Assembly (NCBI RefSeq): GCF_002099425.1
Contig: NW_018344159.1
Location: 3,222,501 to 3,286,500, forward strand
Source: Phascolarctos cinereus
Lineage: Eukaryota > Chordata > Mammalia > Diprotodontia > Phascolarctidae
DNA length: 64,000 nucleotides
Direction of reading: 5' to 3'
The position numbers and the translations under genes were made by a program. The notes under the pieces were generated by a model. The model ran no database searches. It was not told the origin of the DNA and worked only from the letters and a program-made list of their open reading frames with translations. This document shows positions 46,421-56,944 of the stretch, in pieces. Numbering within the stretch: position 1 is the stretch's first letter; each line of letters starts with the position of its first letter.

Positions 46421-46997
46421 TGGGGGCTGGATGGAGGGTTTGCAGGCTAAGTTCATTACTTCTAATCTCATCATTGTCAGGATCCCCATGCCAAGACCAC
46501 CCCTCTCTTTTCACTCCTCTCTGCTTACTATCAGGAGACACACTCTGTTTCCCAGAGCTGAGGCCCAGCAAGCAAGCTGTGTCCCGAGCTTGGCATAATA
46601 GCAATCCTTTGCACTCACCCTCTGGATGAACTCTGCTGCAGCTAAATCACAAAATTGTTTCCACACCAACCCCAGGTGGTCCCTGAGGCTGGACAATCAT
46701 TTGCAGGAACTATGTTCCAGTCATGAAGCTTTTTTCACTAGGTAAACTTGCCTCATTGTTGCCTTTACCATTCACTGTCTGGCTCTTTGTCTAGCTACAA
46801 CTATATGTAGTGAGGCTTAGCCTCACTGTCTTGGGTCTGCTCAGTCATATGGCAGATCTTGGCACATGTCTAGTTTCCCTCCAACAGAATAAAGAATGCT
46901 TTTTTGCTTATAACCACTGTTAGCTCTTTGGTTTTATCTTATTTTGTTTTTCAGAGTTTAAACAGTTGGTGTGAAACCTTTGTGGCTCTTTTGATCA
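46421..46997 (+). mobile_element. Possible retroviral LTR fragment (fossil)
   Basis: An insertion relative to the paralogue at 18.5 kb. It has an AATAAA signal at 46888-46893 followed by a T-rich stretch (U5-like), and the segment ttggtgtgaaacc downstream distantly resembles a tRNA primer-binding site. No matching target duplication was found and the ends are unresolved, so the class is a guess. It could also be non-LTR sequence lost from copy A. Confidence 0.3.
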
Positions 46998-47333
46998 TTT
47001 GTTTCCTGGGTTTGACATCACCATACTACAAACTCAAGCCTTGATTGACATTACCTCCATCAGCCTTTTCTCCCCTCTGATTGGAGGGCTAGAAGGCAGA
47101 ATACTAAATTCTTCCCCATGCCTTCCTTTATAGGGGCCAGCTCACTACACTTTGTACCTGTTGCTCTCCCTGGTTTCAATTCCTACCCTTGGTGTCCCTC
47201 ACCCCACCCTGCTTTCCTGTCTCCTTTTGTATGCTGTCTCTTCCCTCCCACATTAGCTTCTTGAGAACAGGGACTATCTTTCTCTTTATTAATTGTATTT
47301 TATTAATTGTATCCCCAATGGCTGGGCAGCTAA

Positions 47334-47582
47334 GTGATGCAGTGGGTAGAGCTCTGGGCCTAGAGTTAGGAAGACTCATCTTACTGAGTTCAAATCCAGC
47401 CTCAGATACTTATTAGCTATGTGACCCTGGGCAAGTAACTTAACCCTGTTTGCCTCAGTTCCTCATCTGTAAAATGAGCTGCAGAAGGAAATGGCAAACT
47501 ATTCCAGTATCTTTGCCAAGAAAACCTCAAATGGGGTCATGAAGAGTCTGACAAGTCTGAAAAATGAATGAACAACAACAAA
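47334..47582 (+). mobile_element. MAR1 SINE in L2-type tail
   Basis: Full length: gggcagctaagtgatgcagt, gagttcaaatccagcctcag, gcaagtaacttaaccctgtt, tatctttgccaagaaaacct, gaatgaacaacaacaa. The host tail is split between gtatccccaatg and aaaatccctagta. Confidence 0.95.
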
Positions 47583-47659
47583 AATCCCTAGTATTTAGCA
47601 CAGTGCCTGTCACATAGAAGTCACTTAATAAATGTTGATTGGATTGGATTGGATCCCAA

Positions 47660-48085
47660 ATACTCCCTGGAAGCAAGCCAAAAACACTTTGGAAGTGACA
47701 TTAACTCTCAGGTGAACAAGATATAGTTATTGGGGTTTTTTTAAATTGCTACTTCACTGAAATGGACTAACCAGTGTTTACTCTCAGACCGTTAAAAAAT
47801 GACCATTTGTTTGAGTTGAGTTTCCTATACCACTGACATGGTATAAAGTCAGTAGTTTTATTAGTCTTCTCCTTTATCAAGATGAAGAAGGATAGGTATG
47901 TGGGAATGAGGTGAAAAATAAAACTCTTCAAAAACTATTTGGAGTAGGGTATGCATTTGAATTTCATACCTCAAAAAAATGAATGGGGGCAAGTTGAGGC
48001 CTAAAAAACTTGGGCCTTATACTGCCCAATACCACCATATAGTTCCATAAACCCTAAATGATTGTGGATCAAAAAAACTGACATT
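47660..48085. other. No recognisable gene or repeat
   Basis: About 430 bp; nothing named. An antisense L2 tail trace (caaccacatattaagcacct) follows at 48085-48130. Confidence 0.35.
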
Positions 48086-48134
48086 TTGTTCAAGTCAGCA
48101 ACCACATATTAAGCACCTTCTATTTGCCTGGAGT

Positions 48135-48680
48135 ATTCAAGGAAGACTAGCACCTCTGTTTTGAGGGCTTGCTGTGCCCTTTTCCAGGCTGCTTACCCTC
48201 CTTTGGTGTCCACCTGCCACCCATTTCTCACCTGTGGCTCCAAGAAGATGTATCAAGTGCATCAGCCACGCCTTAGTGAAACCATTTCAATAGATGAGCT
48301 AAACCAGGTTGAAGGTAATCAACAAACCTCAAAGTCATCAGTGAGTTAAAAGGAGTCTACCCCAAGCATGTAAAGACTTCCCTTGGCAGAATGGCAAGAT
48401 GAAAACAATTTGTTCCAACAGGCATGATGGCAGCAGAAGAAGGCATTGTGGAGCACATAGAGCTTAGTCAGACATCAAAGACTCCATAGTCATCCAGTGC
48501 ATCCTGGGCCATAGCCAGTTGTCTTGACTTTTGTCTTGCCACTGGACTTCAATGACTCTGGATGAGAGAGTGAGGCTGACAATTTTGTGAAACTCTGCCT
48601 CAGTTAAATCCAATTCTTTGGCAAGTCAAGACACCCATGGTGTCATTGGTGCTCTTCAAAAATGAAGGAATAAAAACAGT
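48135..48680 (+). repeat. RTE-like-tailed ~550-bp repeat, copy 3
   Basis: caaggaagactagcacctct, tgtccacctgccacccattt, catgtaaagacttcccttgg, gactggagagtgaggctgac-like block and end caaaaatgaaggaataaaaa. The tail has decayed from the AAC form. Confidence 0.75.
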
Positions 48681-48769
48681 ATGTAAAATAATTTAGATCC
48701 AACTACTAATAGATCACATCTTTAGAGCATATTAAATCCTACAATGCTTTATCAATTAAAACAATCTTG

Positions 48770-48900
48770 TGAGATAGGAAGTATGAATTTCATTATGCCA
48801 GTTTTACAGATGAGGAAACCAAGACTCAGAGAAGTTGAGTGACTTGTCATTGGTTACAAAGCTAATGTGTCCACTCCAACACTAAAACCTAATTCTTCTA
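48770..48900 (-). mobile_element. MIR-related SINE, antisense
   Basis: gccagttttacagatgagga, aaccaagactcagagaagtt, tcattggttacaaagctaat. 48900-49680 holds nothing recognised. Confidence 0.7.
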
Positions 48901-49680
48901 GCCCTGTTAACCTTTCTACATACCAGCCTGAAAAGACTAAATCAAAAATCTATAAAATAGTAACACTTTATAAATTGCAACAGCCTCTGTCCTCCAAGAG
49001 TTCAAAGAACTTTCTTCATCTTGTGTGTGGGGTTTTTTTTTTCAGAATCTACTCAATAAATAAGTATTTTAATAGCCATCGTCCAGATTGGAAAATTTAG
49101 GCTTACCTACAGAAAATCAAGGCTGAACTAAAGTGGACATATTGAAGGCAAGCAAGAAACATGTCATCATTTCTTTTGTATATAGCACAGACTGCTTCAG
49201 GGTTATTGTCGTAAAGCACCACTCACAATAGCTCAGAGAGGGATGTTAGTGTTCTTGTCAAAGAAGAAAAGAGAAAAAACAGCTGTGTCAAATAAGGGGA
49301 AGCAATGAAGGTCAGGTCACAAGTTAATGACCACAGCAGGACTCAGCTCCAAAGTTTCTAATCTGGTGATTAGCCCTGTTAGTCATGTCGCCTCTCCCAC
49401 CCCTTAATAAATAAACCTAATATAATGTCAGTCTCTAGAATACAAAGGAATCCATGTGCATCGAGTTCCATTGAGTAATATACCCTCATTCTGCTTAGTG
49501 CTTGTAGGAATATCTGCCCACCATCATATTCTGAATCAGCTACCAGTGGAGGGAGGCTAATTCAGAATTTAGTGAAACAACCTCCAAGAGGGGAATTATA
49601 GTGATATACTAAAAAGTAAGGGAAAAGCTTGTCTATCATTTCAGCTTTATTATATTTTTCCATGCTTTCTACTGTAGTTT

Positions 49681-49834
49681 CTTTCGTTTGTTTTTTTGGC
49701 TAGGCAATGGGGTTAAATAACTTGCCCAGGGTTATACAGCTAGTAAGCATTAAGTGTCTGAGGCTGGATTTGAACTCAGGTACTCCTGACTCCAGGGACA
49801 GTGCTCTATCCACTGCACCACCTAGCTTCCACTA
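49681..49834 (-). mobile_element. WSINE1-like SINE with target duplication
   Basis: T-tail, ggctaggcaatggggttaaa, aggctggatttgaactcagg, head ccactgcaccacctagcttc. Flanks TACTGTAGTTT (49670-49680) and TACTGTACTTT (49835-49845) match at 10 of 11. A frame over it is the known shadow of such SINEs. Confidence 0.9.
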
Positions 49835-49849
49835 TACTGTACTTTTCAA

Positions 49850-50260
49850 AGAAGGCTTTTTTTTTAATCAAAGTCTACCAGATGCCAAAAAATGCTGTTT
49901 TTCCTTATTAAAAAAGATGTGGTCTAATAAAACTTTTTGATGATTTCTCTATATGGGAAAAAAAGTATTTTAAAGCTTTAAGAGAATAAAAGACTATAGT
50001 AGAAGCTGGAAGAAGATGATAATAAATTCATAGGCTTTCTCAGTTATCAACATTTTGTTAATATTTTGGTGGGGATATGCCTGAGGAATATGCTTAGGCT
50101 AAGGAGGGCTCCCATAAATCATGGCCAATGACAAGAAGATAAATTGAGAGTTTCAGAAGTCATGGTAAGGAAAGGTAGAGATTATAAACACTTGTTATCC
50201 TACAAAAATGACCTTTCATAAAGGATGTATGATCACTATGTTGCACTGTATGACAAGCAG
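49850..50260. other. No recognisable gene or repeat
   Basis: About 410 bp; nothing named. Confidence 0.35.
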
Positions 50261-50261
50261 C

Positions 50262-50495
50262 ATGATATAGTGAATAGAGTTCTGAGGTTGAAGTCAAAAC
50301 TGGCATTGACTTTTCTGAAATATAATAGTTGTATAACCATGGACAACTTACTAAACATTTTTGTGCCTTAGTTTTCTCATCTGCAAAATGGGTATAGCAA
50401 TTCCTGTAATACTTAACTTTCAGAATTATTGCGGGACTCAAAAGAAATTATGTTAAGTCCTTTGTAAACTTTAAAGTATCATAAAAATGTTAGCT
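50262..50495 (+). mobile_element. MIR SINE, near full length
   Basis: agcagcatgatatagtgaat, ttagttttctcatctgcaaa, gtcctttgtaaactttaaag, tatcataaaaatgttagct. A second partial SINE head follows at about 50523-50620 (ggaatcagaaagatgtggat). Confidence 0.85.
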
Positions 50496-50879
50496 AAACT
50501 TCTGCATGTAAGAAATAACCTGAATAAATTACTAGACTTGGAATCAGAAAGATGTGGATTCAAATTGTACCTCTGGCATTCCTTATTTACATGAACATGA
50601 GCAAGTCACTAAAATGCCCTCAAGAAACCTACCAAGGATTTGTTTACTAAGTCATAGATGGGGTTGCAATATGTGTTGGTGGAAGGAGCTTCCCTACCAG
50701 GAATTCCTTATGGTGACAAATTCTCACTTCATATAGTCAAATACAAATTTCAACTCTCATTATCTAATTTGATGTAGAACATAACACATGATTATTTTTA
50801 GCACCGTTTATACCTAACAAGAAGTTTATGATGATAATGTATGTGCATCATGTGCACAGCATGGTGAGGTAAAAAGAAC

Positions 50880-51290
50880 CCTTGACCAAGTCAGAGGACT
50901 TGCCTGTGTGCTTTACTTCTGGTACTATCTTGGCCTAGACATTTAACTATTCTGGACCTCAGTTTTCTCACCTACAAAATGAGGGAGAGGGGGGAACAGT
51001 GAAAGGGGAAGCATCTAGAGCAATGGTGTCAAACTCAAATAGGAACCATATATGAGGAAATTTGTGAACCATATATTGACCTTAAAAACCACATTAATGT
51101 TAACATATTATTATGTGCTATTGTGTTTTTATTTATTTTCTTAATTATTTTTCAATTACATTTTAATCTGATTGGTCCACACTCCATGTTATAGGTAGTA
51201 GTGGGGCCCATGGGTCATGTTTGACCCTCTGGTCTCAGTGACCCCTAACTTCCCCTTCCAGTTCTAAATCTATGATCTAGTGATCCCAAG
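50880..51290 (+). mobile_element. MIR/THER-type CORE-SINE split by hAT MITE
   Basis: The body (gacctcagttttctcaccta) is at 50880-51020 and the end (ccccttccagttctaaatct, atgatctagtgatccc) at 51232-51290, separated by the MITE. Confidence 0.75.
51021..51231. mobile_element. hAT-type MITE in MIR
   Basis: 211 bp. Starts caatggtgtcaaactcaaat, ends gtcatgtttgaccctctg; the two ends pair in inverted orientation (GTGTCAAAC against GTTTGACCC). The body has the AT-rich tttatttattttcttaatta segment seen in related marsupial MITEs. The 8-bp flanks match only weakly. Confidence 0.65.
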
Positions 51291-51359
51291 GTCCTTACTT
51301 AAAAATCTATATCTAAAGTTTAAGAGGAAAATGAAAGTCCTGCCATCTCTTTTTCACTT

Positions 51360-51425
51360 AGGATCAATAAGTGTTTAGCAATGCCTGATACGTAGTAGGA
51401 ACTTAATAAATGCTTATTGCCTGGC
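51360..51425 (+). mobile_element. L2 LINE tail
   Basis: gtgtttagcaatgcctgata, cgtagtaggaacttaataaa. Confidence 0.7.
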
Positions 51426-51446
51426 TGATACTTGGCAATGGGTAAC

Positions 51447-51692
51447 ATAAATGTGCAGACAGATAGGTGACACAGTAGATAGAACACTCAGGAAGACCTG
51501 AGTTCAAATCCAGCCTCAAACACTTAGTAGCTGTGTGACCCTGGGCAAGTCACTTAACCCTGTTTGCCTCAGTTTCCTTATCTGTAAAATGAGCTAGAGA
51601 AGGAAATGGCGAAACAGTCCAGTATCTTTGGCAAGGAAACCCCAAATGGGGTCACAAAGAGGTACACATAACTGAAAAACAACAAAAAACAC
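51447..51692 (+). mobile_element. MAR1 SINE
   Basis: gacagataggtgacacagta, tgagttcaaatccagcctca, gggcaagtcacttaaccctg, aaggaaaccccaaatggggt, and an aacaacaaa tail. Confidence 0.9.
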
Positions 51693-51884
51693 AAATGTGA
51701 TCAAATATTATAACCTATAACTTAGGAAGTTTTATATATTTAATATAAGTATCCTTTTACATATTTAAACCATAATGAATCTGTTGTTCTTTTTTTTTTT
51801 CCATCACCATAGGGCATCTGGTGTATAGGAACTCCCTACCTTGAGTAACAACCAAAAAACTGTGGTTGAGTAGATAAATCCTAG

Positions 51885-52010
51885 GGAATTGCCAGGGGCA
51901 ACTTGCCTCGGGTCACACAACTAATAAGTGTTGTTCAGAGGCAGGACTGAAATTCAGTTCTTCCTTAATCTGAACCCAGCACTATACCCACTATACCACA
52001 CTGATGCTAA
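51885..52010 (-). mobile_element. MIR-related SINE fragment, antisense
   Basis: cttgcctcgggtcacacaac, ctgaacccagcactataccc. 52010-52380 holds nothing named. Confidence 0.6.
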
Positions 52011-52384
52011 GTTCTCCTTTATTGTCAGGTAAAATACATCCAAAGCACATCAACCATCTGGCTTCCTGAGCTTCATGTCTATACTTTTGGCTTTGCTCAG
52101 CATCCTCCCAAGACTTTTACTTCATTATAACTCTCCAAATACGATAGTATTTCAATAAAGAAAAGTAAACCATTCCCTGTAAGTTACTTTTTGTATGATC
52201 TCTATTGTTGAACAGATTGTTAGATGACTGATGGCTAATGAGAATGTCCCAGCAAATGTTAGCCTGCCCACACTGATCAGCCCAAACTACAGGTTTAGAA
52301 TTCCATGTTTTCTCCTGCATTGGAATCTCCTGGGGGCACTTCTGCTGTATAAAGCCTATGAAAATCTTGACTTAATTGAGTCAT

Positions 52385-52665
52385 ACCAATTTAATTCAAT
52401 TCAATAAACATTTATGTATTTATTTTTGCTTTTTGGTGAGGCAATCAGTGTTAAGTGACTTGCCAGGGTCACGCAGCTAGTAAGTGTCAAGTGTCTGAGG
52501 TCAGATTTGAACTCAGGTCCTCCTAGGGACTCCAACGCCAGAGCTCTATACACTGCACCATCTAACTGCCCCTCAGTAAACATTTATTAAGTGCCTACTA
52601 TGTTCTAGGCACTGTGCTAAGCATTAGGTATATAAATAAGGAAAAGAAAGACATTTTGAGGAGTT
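52385..52665 (-). mobile_element. L2 LINE tail, antisense, split by a SINE
   Basis: The L2 tail reads ttaagtgcctactatgttct, aggcactgtgctaagcatta after the SINE, with its first bases at 52401-52415. Confidence 0.8.
52416..52572 (-). mobile_element. WSINE1-like SINE with target duplication
   Basis: tttggtgaggcaatcagtgt, ggtcagatttgaactcaggt, ctgcaccatctaactgcccc. Flanks TCAATAAACATTTAT (52401-52415) and TCAGTAAACATTTAT (52573-52587) match at 14 of 15. Confidence 0.9.
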
Positions 52666-52854
52666 CAAACCATACAGAGATAGAGATGAAAAGTGAAGTG
52701 TTAGCTAGAAAGATCTCTGCCTTCTATGAAGGAAAACTTTGGAAGGACGTTAGTGCTTCACACTCCAACCCTCCAGTCAGAGGGAAGAAGAGGCTAAAGG
52801 AGTTGGTTGAAAGACGTTGAATATCTAAAAGCTGAGTTAAATAGCATGAAGATG

Positions 52855-52965
52855 AGACCACAGTAATGTTCCCTTCAATTAGGTCAGATAATTGGGAGAA
52901 CTGACTGTACAATCAATGCTCAGAGAGTTGTGTGTAGTACCAAATTAGAATTCTTATAAGGTCCA
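52855..52965. repeat. Unassigned repeat, copy 2 (pairs with 42330-42450)
   Basis: ccacagtaatgttcccttca, aactgactgtacaatcaatg, taccaaattagaattcttat. The two copies lie about 10.5 kb apart in the same orientation. Confidence 0.7.
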
Positions 52966-53084
52966 GTGAGGACCATCATGTTCTTTGGATTTGTCCAAAC
53001 TTCTCACTTGCTAACCACTGGATTTACAAAGACTGGGATCAGTCTTGGGTCCATCTCATTAATCACTTTGGTTTTTGGCTCCTG

Positions 53085-53400
53085 AGCTCATCCATGAAAT
53101 ATCAGAATTTGCGTCAACCTGAAGATGACTCAAAAGAAGTAGACTAGTCATGTAGTAAGAGGAAAGGATGACATACAGACAGCCCAGATTCTATACTAAT
53201 GTCCTTGATTAGGCAGATACTTATTTTATGCAAGATTTATGGGAGGACAGAGGACAAGAGTCAAACTTGACTCTTGAGAAAGTACAGTTGAATTACTATC
53301 TAAACCATTAAAGGTAAATACCCACATTAATGGCATCATGGATCCAATTAGTCAATAAATATTTATTAAGTATCTAAGTCCTGAAGTAAGCACCTCCTGA
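53085..53400 (+). mobile_element. RTE LINE, ORF C-terminal end and 3'UTR
   Basis: agtagactagtcatgtagta, agaggaaaggatgacataca correspond to the RTE C-terminal block (GH.VRR.DDR). The 3'UTR with tacccacattaatggcatca and catggatccaattagtcaat follows. Its 3' half recurs at 56.53-56.68 kb. Confidence 0.75.
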
Positions 53401-53427
53401 GATTAGAGGAATGTAGCTGTTGTGAGA

Positions 53428-53545
53428 CACATAGTATCATGGAAAGAACACTGAATTTGGAGTCCAGTGGATATGAATTCAAATCTCAGTATGTCACTAT
53501 CTGTATGATATTAAATAAGTCACCAAAGCTACCTGGGGTATAATG
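53428..53545 (+). mobile_element. MIR SINE fragment
   Basis: gtatcatggaaagaacactg, ggatatgaattcaaatctca. It lies in the same position after the RTE end as the MIR at 56680-56800. Confidence 0.75.
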
Positions 53546-53570
53546 CTATATTGCTCCTTACTCATTATAC

Positions 53571-54375
53571 TGTTGCGGGCTGAGAGGTTGAGAGGTTGTG
53601 ACCCCTCAAAGACTGAATTACAGGATGAGTCATCTGGAATGAATTCACTGACTCAAGCATTCTTTAAGTCAAGGTGGCAAAGTTTATTGTTATGCTTTTC
53701 AGCAGGCAAGGATTCTTAAAGGATCCTGCAACCTCAGAGAGGTACAGTTAAAGTTTATATAGGATAAAATACAATGAAACATGTGCCAAATATGCTAACT
53801 AGGGGATTGAGGGTGGGATTAGGGAGTGGTTAAGGAGTGGTCAGTTCTTAAAAGAACATGCACTTCTTGTACCTACTGTACAAGAGTTTTACCCAGAGTT
53901 CACTAGGAAAAGCCCATAAGGGGGGCCACATGGAGATATGGTTTTAGGCCTGTTACATCACTAAGTCAACTAGAGTTCAGGGTAACTGAGAGTTGTCCAG
54001 TCTGCCACCAATCAATGTCTTGTTTGACAAGACAGATGCAGGGAATATACATATGTCTTAAGTCTAGAATACAGTTAATGAGGAGCCCAGGATGTAGATA
54101 ATGTGGCAGGGCGGTAGGATAGGTTAGTAGTGGGTAAGAATGTAAAAGACCCAGTGCAAAGCCAGTTTAAACTAATAAATCCTTCAGGTGCTGTTTGGAA
54201 CTGCACCAGAGAGAGAGAAAAGGATCTTGCTGGGGCTCACTCATGAGTAATTGCTAAGCACAGGGTCCTTGGGCTGGGGAGAAACTGTCAGGGACAGTGT
54301 TTCTGAGGCTAGGGAGAAATTGGGGTACAAGTACAAGCACAAGCACCCAAACACAAGCACCAAAGAACCCCATCA
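53571..54375 (-). mobile_element. Solo LTR of an endogenous retrovirus (fossil)
   Basis: 805 bp beginning TGTTGCGGG and ending CCCCATCA, so TG...CA on either strand with an imperfect inverted end (TGTTGCGGG against TGATGGGGT). Identical ATAC flanks at 53567-53570 and 54376-54379. On the minus strand a TATATAAA box near 53755-53762 precedes an AATAAA at 53683-53688, giving U3 about 610 bp, a short R, and U5 about 110 bp. The 4-bp target size suggests a gamma-type (class I) element. No internal genes are present. Confidence 0.85.
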
Positions 54376-54585
54376 ATACCATATCAAATATGGGTCTACC
54401 TCAATTTATTTTATATGAAGACCTACATTTAAATATGTACAATTAATATATTAGAATTAACTATAATTAATTCTAATTAATGTTTATATATTAAATTAAT
54501 ATATCAGATTACTCATGATATAATTTTAATTCAGCCCACACAACCAAGAGGTTATCCTTAATTCTTTTGAAGATTCTGGTATATA

Positions 54586-54600
54586 TATACATATATATAG

Positions 54601-54683
<83 letters not shown>

Positions 54684-54745
54684 CACATATATATATATAT
54701 ATATATATATATTATGTGTGTGTGTGTGTGTGTGTGTGTGTATTC
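54586..54745. repeat. (TG)n(TA)n(TG)n compound microsatellite
   Basis: Two TG runs enclose a long TA run, about 160 bp. The TA part can extrude a cruciform and the TG parts can form Z-DNA. Frames across it are artefacts. Confidence 0.95.
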
Positions 54746-54749
54746 CAGT

Positions 54750-54945
54750 GTGTCATATTGGAGAGAACCTAGAGCTTAGAATCAAATGATCTGGCTTCAA
54801 ATCTCATTTCTGATCTTCAATAGCAATATAACCATGGGCAAGAAAGACACTTAGCTTCCCTAACCCTCAATCTCTCAATCTGTAAAATGGGAATAATAAT
54901 ACTTTCACTACCTCACAGAGTTGTTGTAAGGCAGATGAATTGCTA
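54750..54945 (+). mobile_element. MIR SINE
   Basis: gcttagaatcaaatgatctg, taaccatgggcaagaaagac, tctcaatctgtaaaatggga, cagagttgttgtaaggcaga. Confidence 0.85.
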
Positions 54946-56440
54946 TTTTTTTCTGTTAAAGAAAGGGAGAAACTAATTGGGATTTACCAAGCACTTTGCC
55001 CAATGGCATGTTTTTCATTACTCAGAGATGTCTGAAGTATAGTTATGGCTCTCCATCCCTCAACCTTTTCTGCTTTATCCCAATTCTCTGTGCATTGTGA
55101 TTCTAAGCAATGCCAGCAGCTTCCCAGCTCTAGAGAAAGGATACTGTATAATGTCACTACTCAATCTGTGTAGGCTCAGCAAGCTGGACAGTTTCAAAAG
55201 CTGTTCAGACCTTTAAAGATTTACCCTAATCTCACTGAACCTTGGGTCCCTTTTGTATTTTCTCATTCCTGCAGTATAACTAGTCCACATTGTAAATCTG
55301 TTGATCTTTTATCTGCCTTTTCTATTTTCTCTATTACTTCCCATTTCAGAGGACTCCAGTTCAAAATCCTGCATGCTTTTCTTTTCCCTCACGAAAGAAG
55401 GAGATTGACAAGGAACAGTGATTACACTGTCTTTTGCCAGGGGGCTCAACAGAGAACAAATAAAAGGAGGCATCACAATGATTTTGAAAAATACAAGCAA
55501 TAGTGTTCTCCCTAAACTTAACCCTCAGTAAAAGGAAGAAAAAGAATTATGACATGCCCTGATATAAAAGGAAGAACAAGACTATTTGCATGCTCCATAG
55601 GACAAAATATTCTCCACACTTCTTATTGATACCTTTTACATTTGGTCTAAATGTTGTAATTTAAGTCTACTTTGGGGTTTGCGGAAGAGATTACCCAACT
55701 TTCTCTACCTACTAGAACCCCAAAATCTTAAAACACCATCAATGAAAACTTGAGGCTATCCATGAATTTCCTTGAAAATAAAAAGCTTTTTATAAATTAT
55801 AGGACACTAACAATGCTCACAGATTATTTCAGAGAAATTTCTAGGTCCATAAAAACATATTAATCCTACAAATAGCTTCTATGAAGTGAGAAAATGCTTA
55901 TAAACTCTACATACTTAATATAGAGCTAGTCACATATTCCAGTAAGGAAGACAGAGTTAGATTATGATAGCTGCCTCTACTAGGCTTCAATGGGCTGAAC
56001 TGGCAGGACGTAATATGGTAACAGACAGAAGCAACTCCCCACATTTTGCTACCTGAAGTCATTACCGACACTTGATGATGCTCTCAACAGTGGGATATAG
56101 AGCATAATAATGCTTTCTAGCACCAGAAGAAAAGAGGAGATGACAGAGTGCATGGAGCTTTCCCGATATCTGCACATGATTTTAGTTTACCTTCTACATA
56201 ATCCTATAAATGTCAAATCACATTTGTGCACCATGATCATCTTCTTTCTCTCTGATCCATAATCACTCTATGATCTGCTATTTCCATCCAACTCCTTCTA
56301 ATGACTTAGAGGTGGGGTGCTCCAAGAAGGGGGTAAAGGAAAAGTAGAATTGAATCTTCTGCATTCTCAACTTCAGACTAATCTTGCAGCTTTATTTTAA
56401 AGGTATGGCCTCTCTTAAGGAAGAGGACAGTTTGGATTCA
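54945..56440. other. No recognisable gene or repeat
   Basis: About 1.5 kb with no repeat I can name. A 63-codon minus-strand frame (55309-55500) lacks support. Confidence 0.4.
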
Positions 56441-56444
56441 GAAG

Positions 56445-56680
56445 GGCCATTTATCCATTCAATAGACATTTATGAAATCATTATATGGACTAGGCATTGA
56501 AAGTTTATGGGACTTTTATAAGAAAACTTAGACAATAGTCAAAGTTGCAGAGGAGTTCCATTAAAAGGAGTACCCATATCAATGGTATCATGGTTCCAAT
56601 CAGTCAGTAACTACTTATGAAGTGACTAAGTAGTGAAGTAAGCACCTCCTGGGATAAGAGGAATTGTAGCTGGTGTGAGG
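56445..56680 (+). mobile_element. RTE 3'UTR with L2-type trace
   Basis: A short antisense L2-like tail at 56455-56500 (gacatttatgaaatcattat). Then the RTE 3' end: ttgcagaggagttccattaa, agtacccatatcaatggtat, catggttccaatcagtcagt. The order matches 53.23-53.43 kb. Confidence 0.6.
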
Positions 56681-56800
56681 CACATAGCACCATGGGAAGA
56701 ACACTGAATTTGAAGTCAGTGAGTGTGGGTTCAAATCCAATTCTGTCAGTAACTACCTTTATAATGCTGAACAAGTCACAGAAGCTCCCTGCTACCCATA
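56680..56800 (+). mobile_element. MIR SINE fragment
   Basis: atagcaccatgggaagaaca, gagtgtgggttcaaatccaa, tgctgaacaagtcacagaag. Paralogous to 53428-53545. Confidence 0.75.
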
Positions 56801-56944
56801 AGTTCCTATTATGCTTAATGGTTCCAGGTCACCCTTACTCATTAGAGGTGCTAGCAACATGGAGAGAAAAAGAAAGCAATCCTGAAGCCCAAGGAGCTTA
56901 CATTCTATCAGGAGGAAAACTATACAAATTTAAGTAAACACAAA

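Larger units (their letters stand above)
46370..47660 (+). repeat. L2-tailed repeat of unassigned family, copy B, with two insertions
   Basis: Same family as 18480-18960: cactctgcatctgcagcttt at the start, aactcaagccttgattgaca at 47031, gattggagggctagaaggca, ccctgctttcctgtctcctt, tail tagtatttagcacagtgcct. A ~0.6-kb block absent from copy A fills 46.42-47.0 kb, and a MAR1 fills 47334-47582. Confidence 0.7.

Noticed and set aside
46139-46629. Overlapping 91-103-residue plus-strand frames
   Set aside because: They run into the L2-tailed repeat and its insertion; no coding signature.
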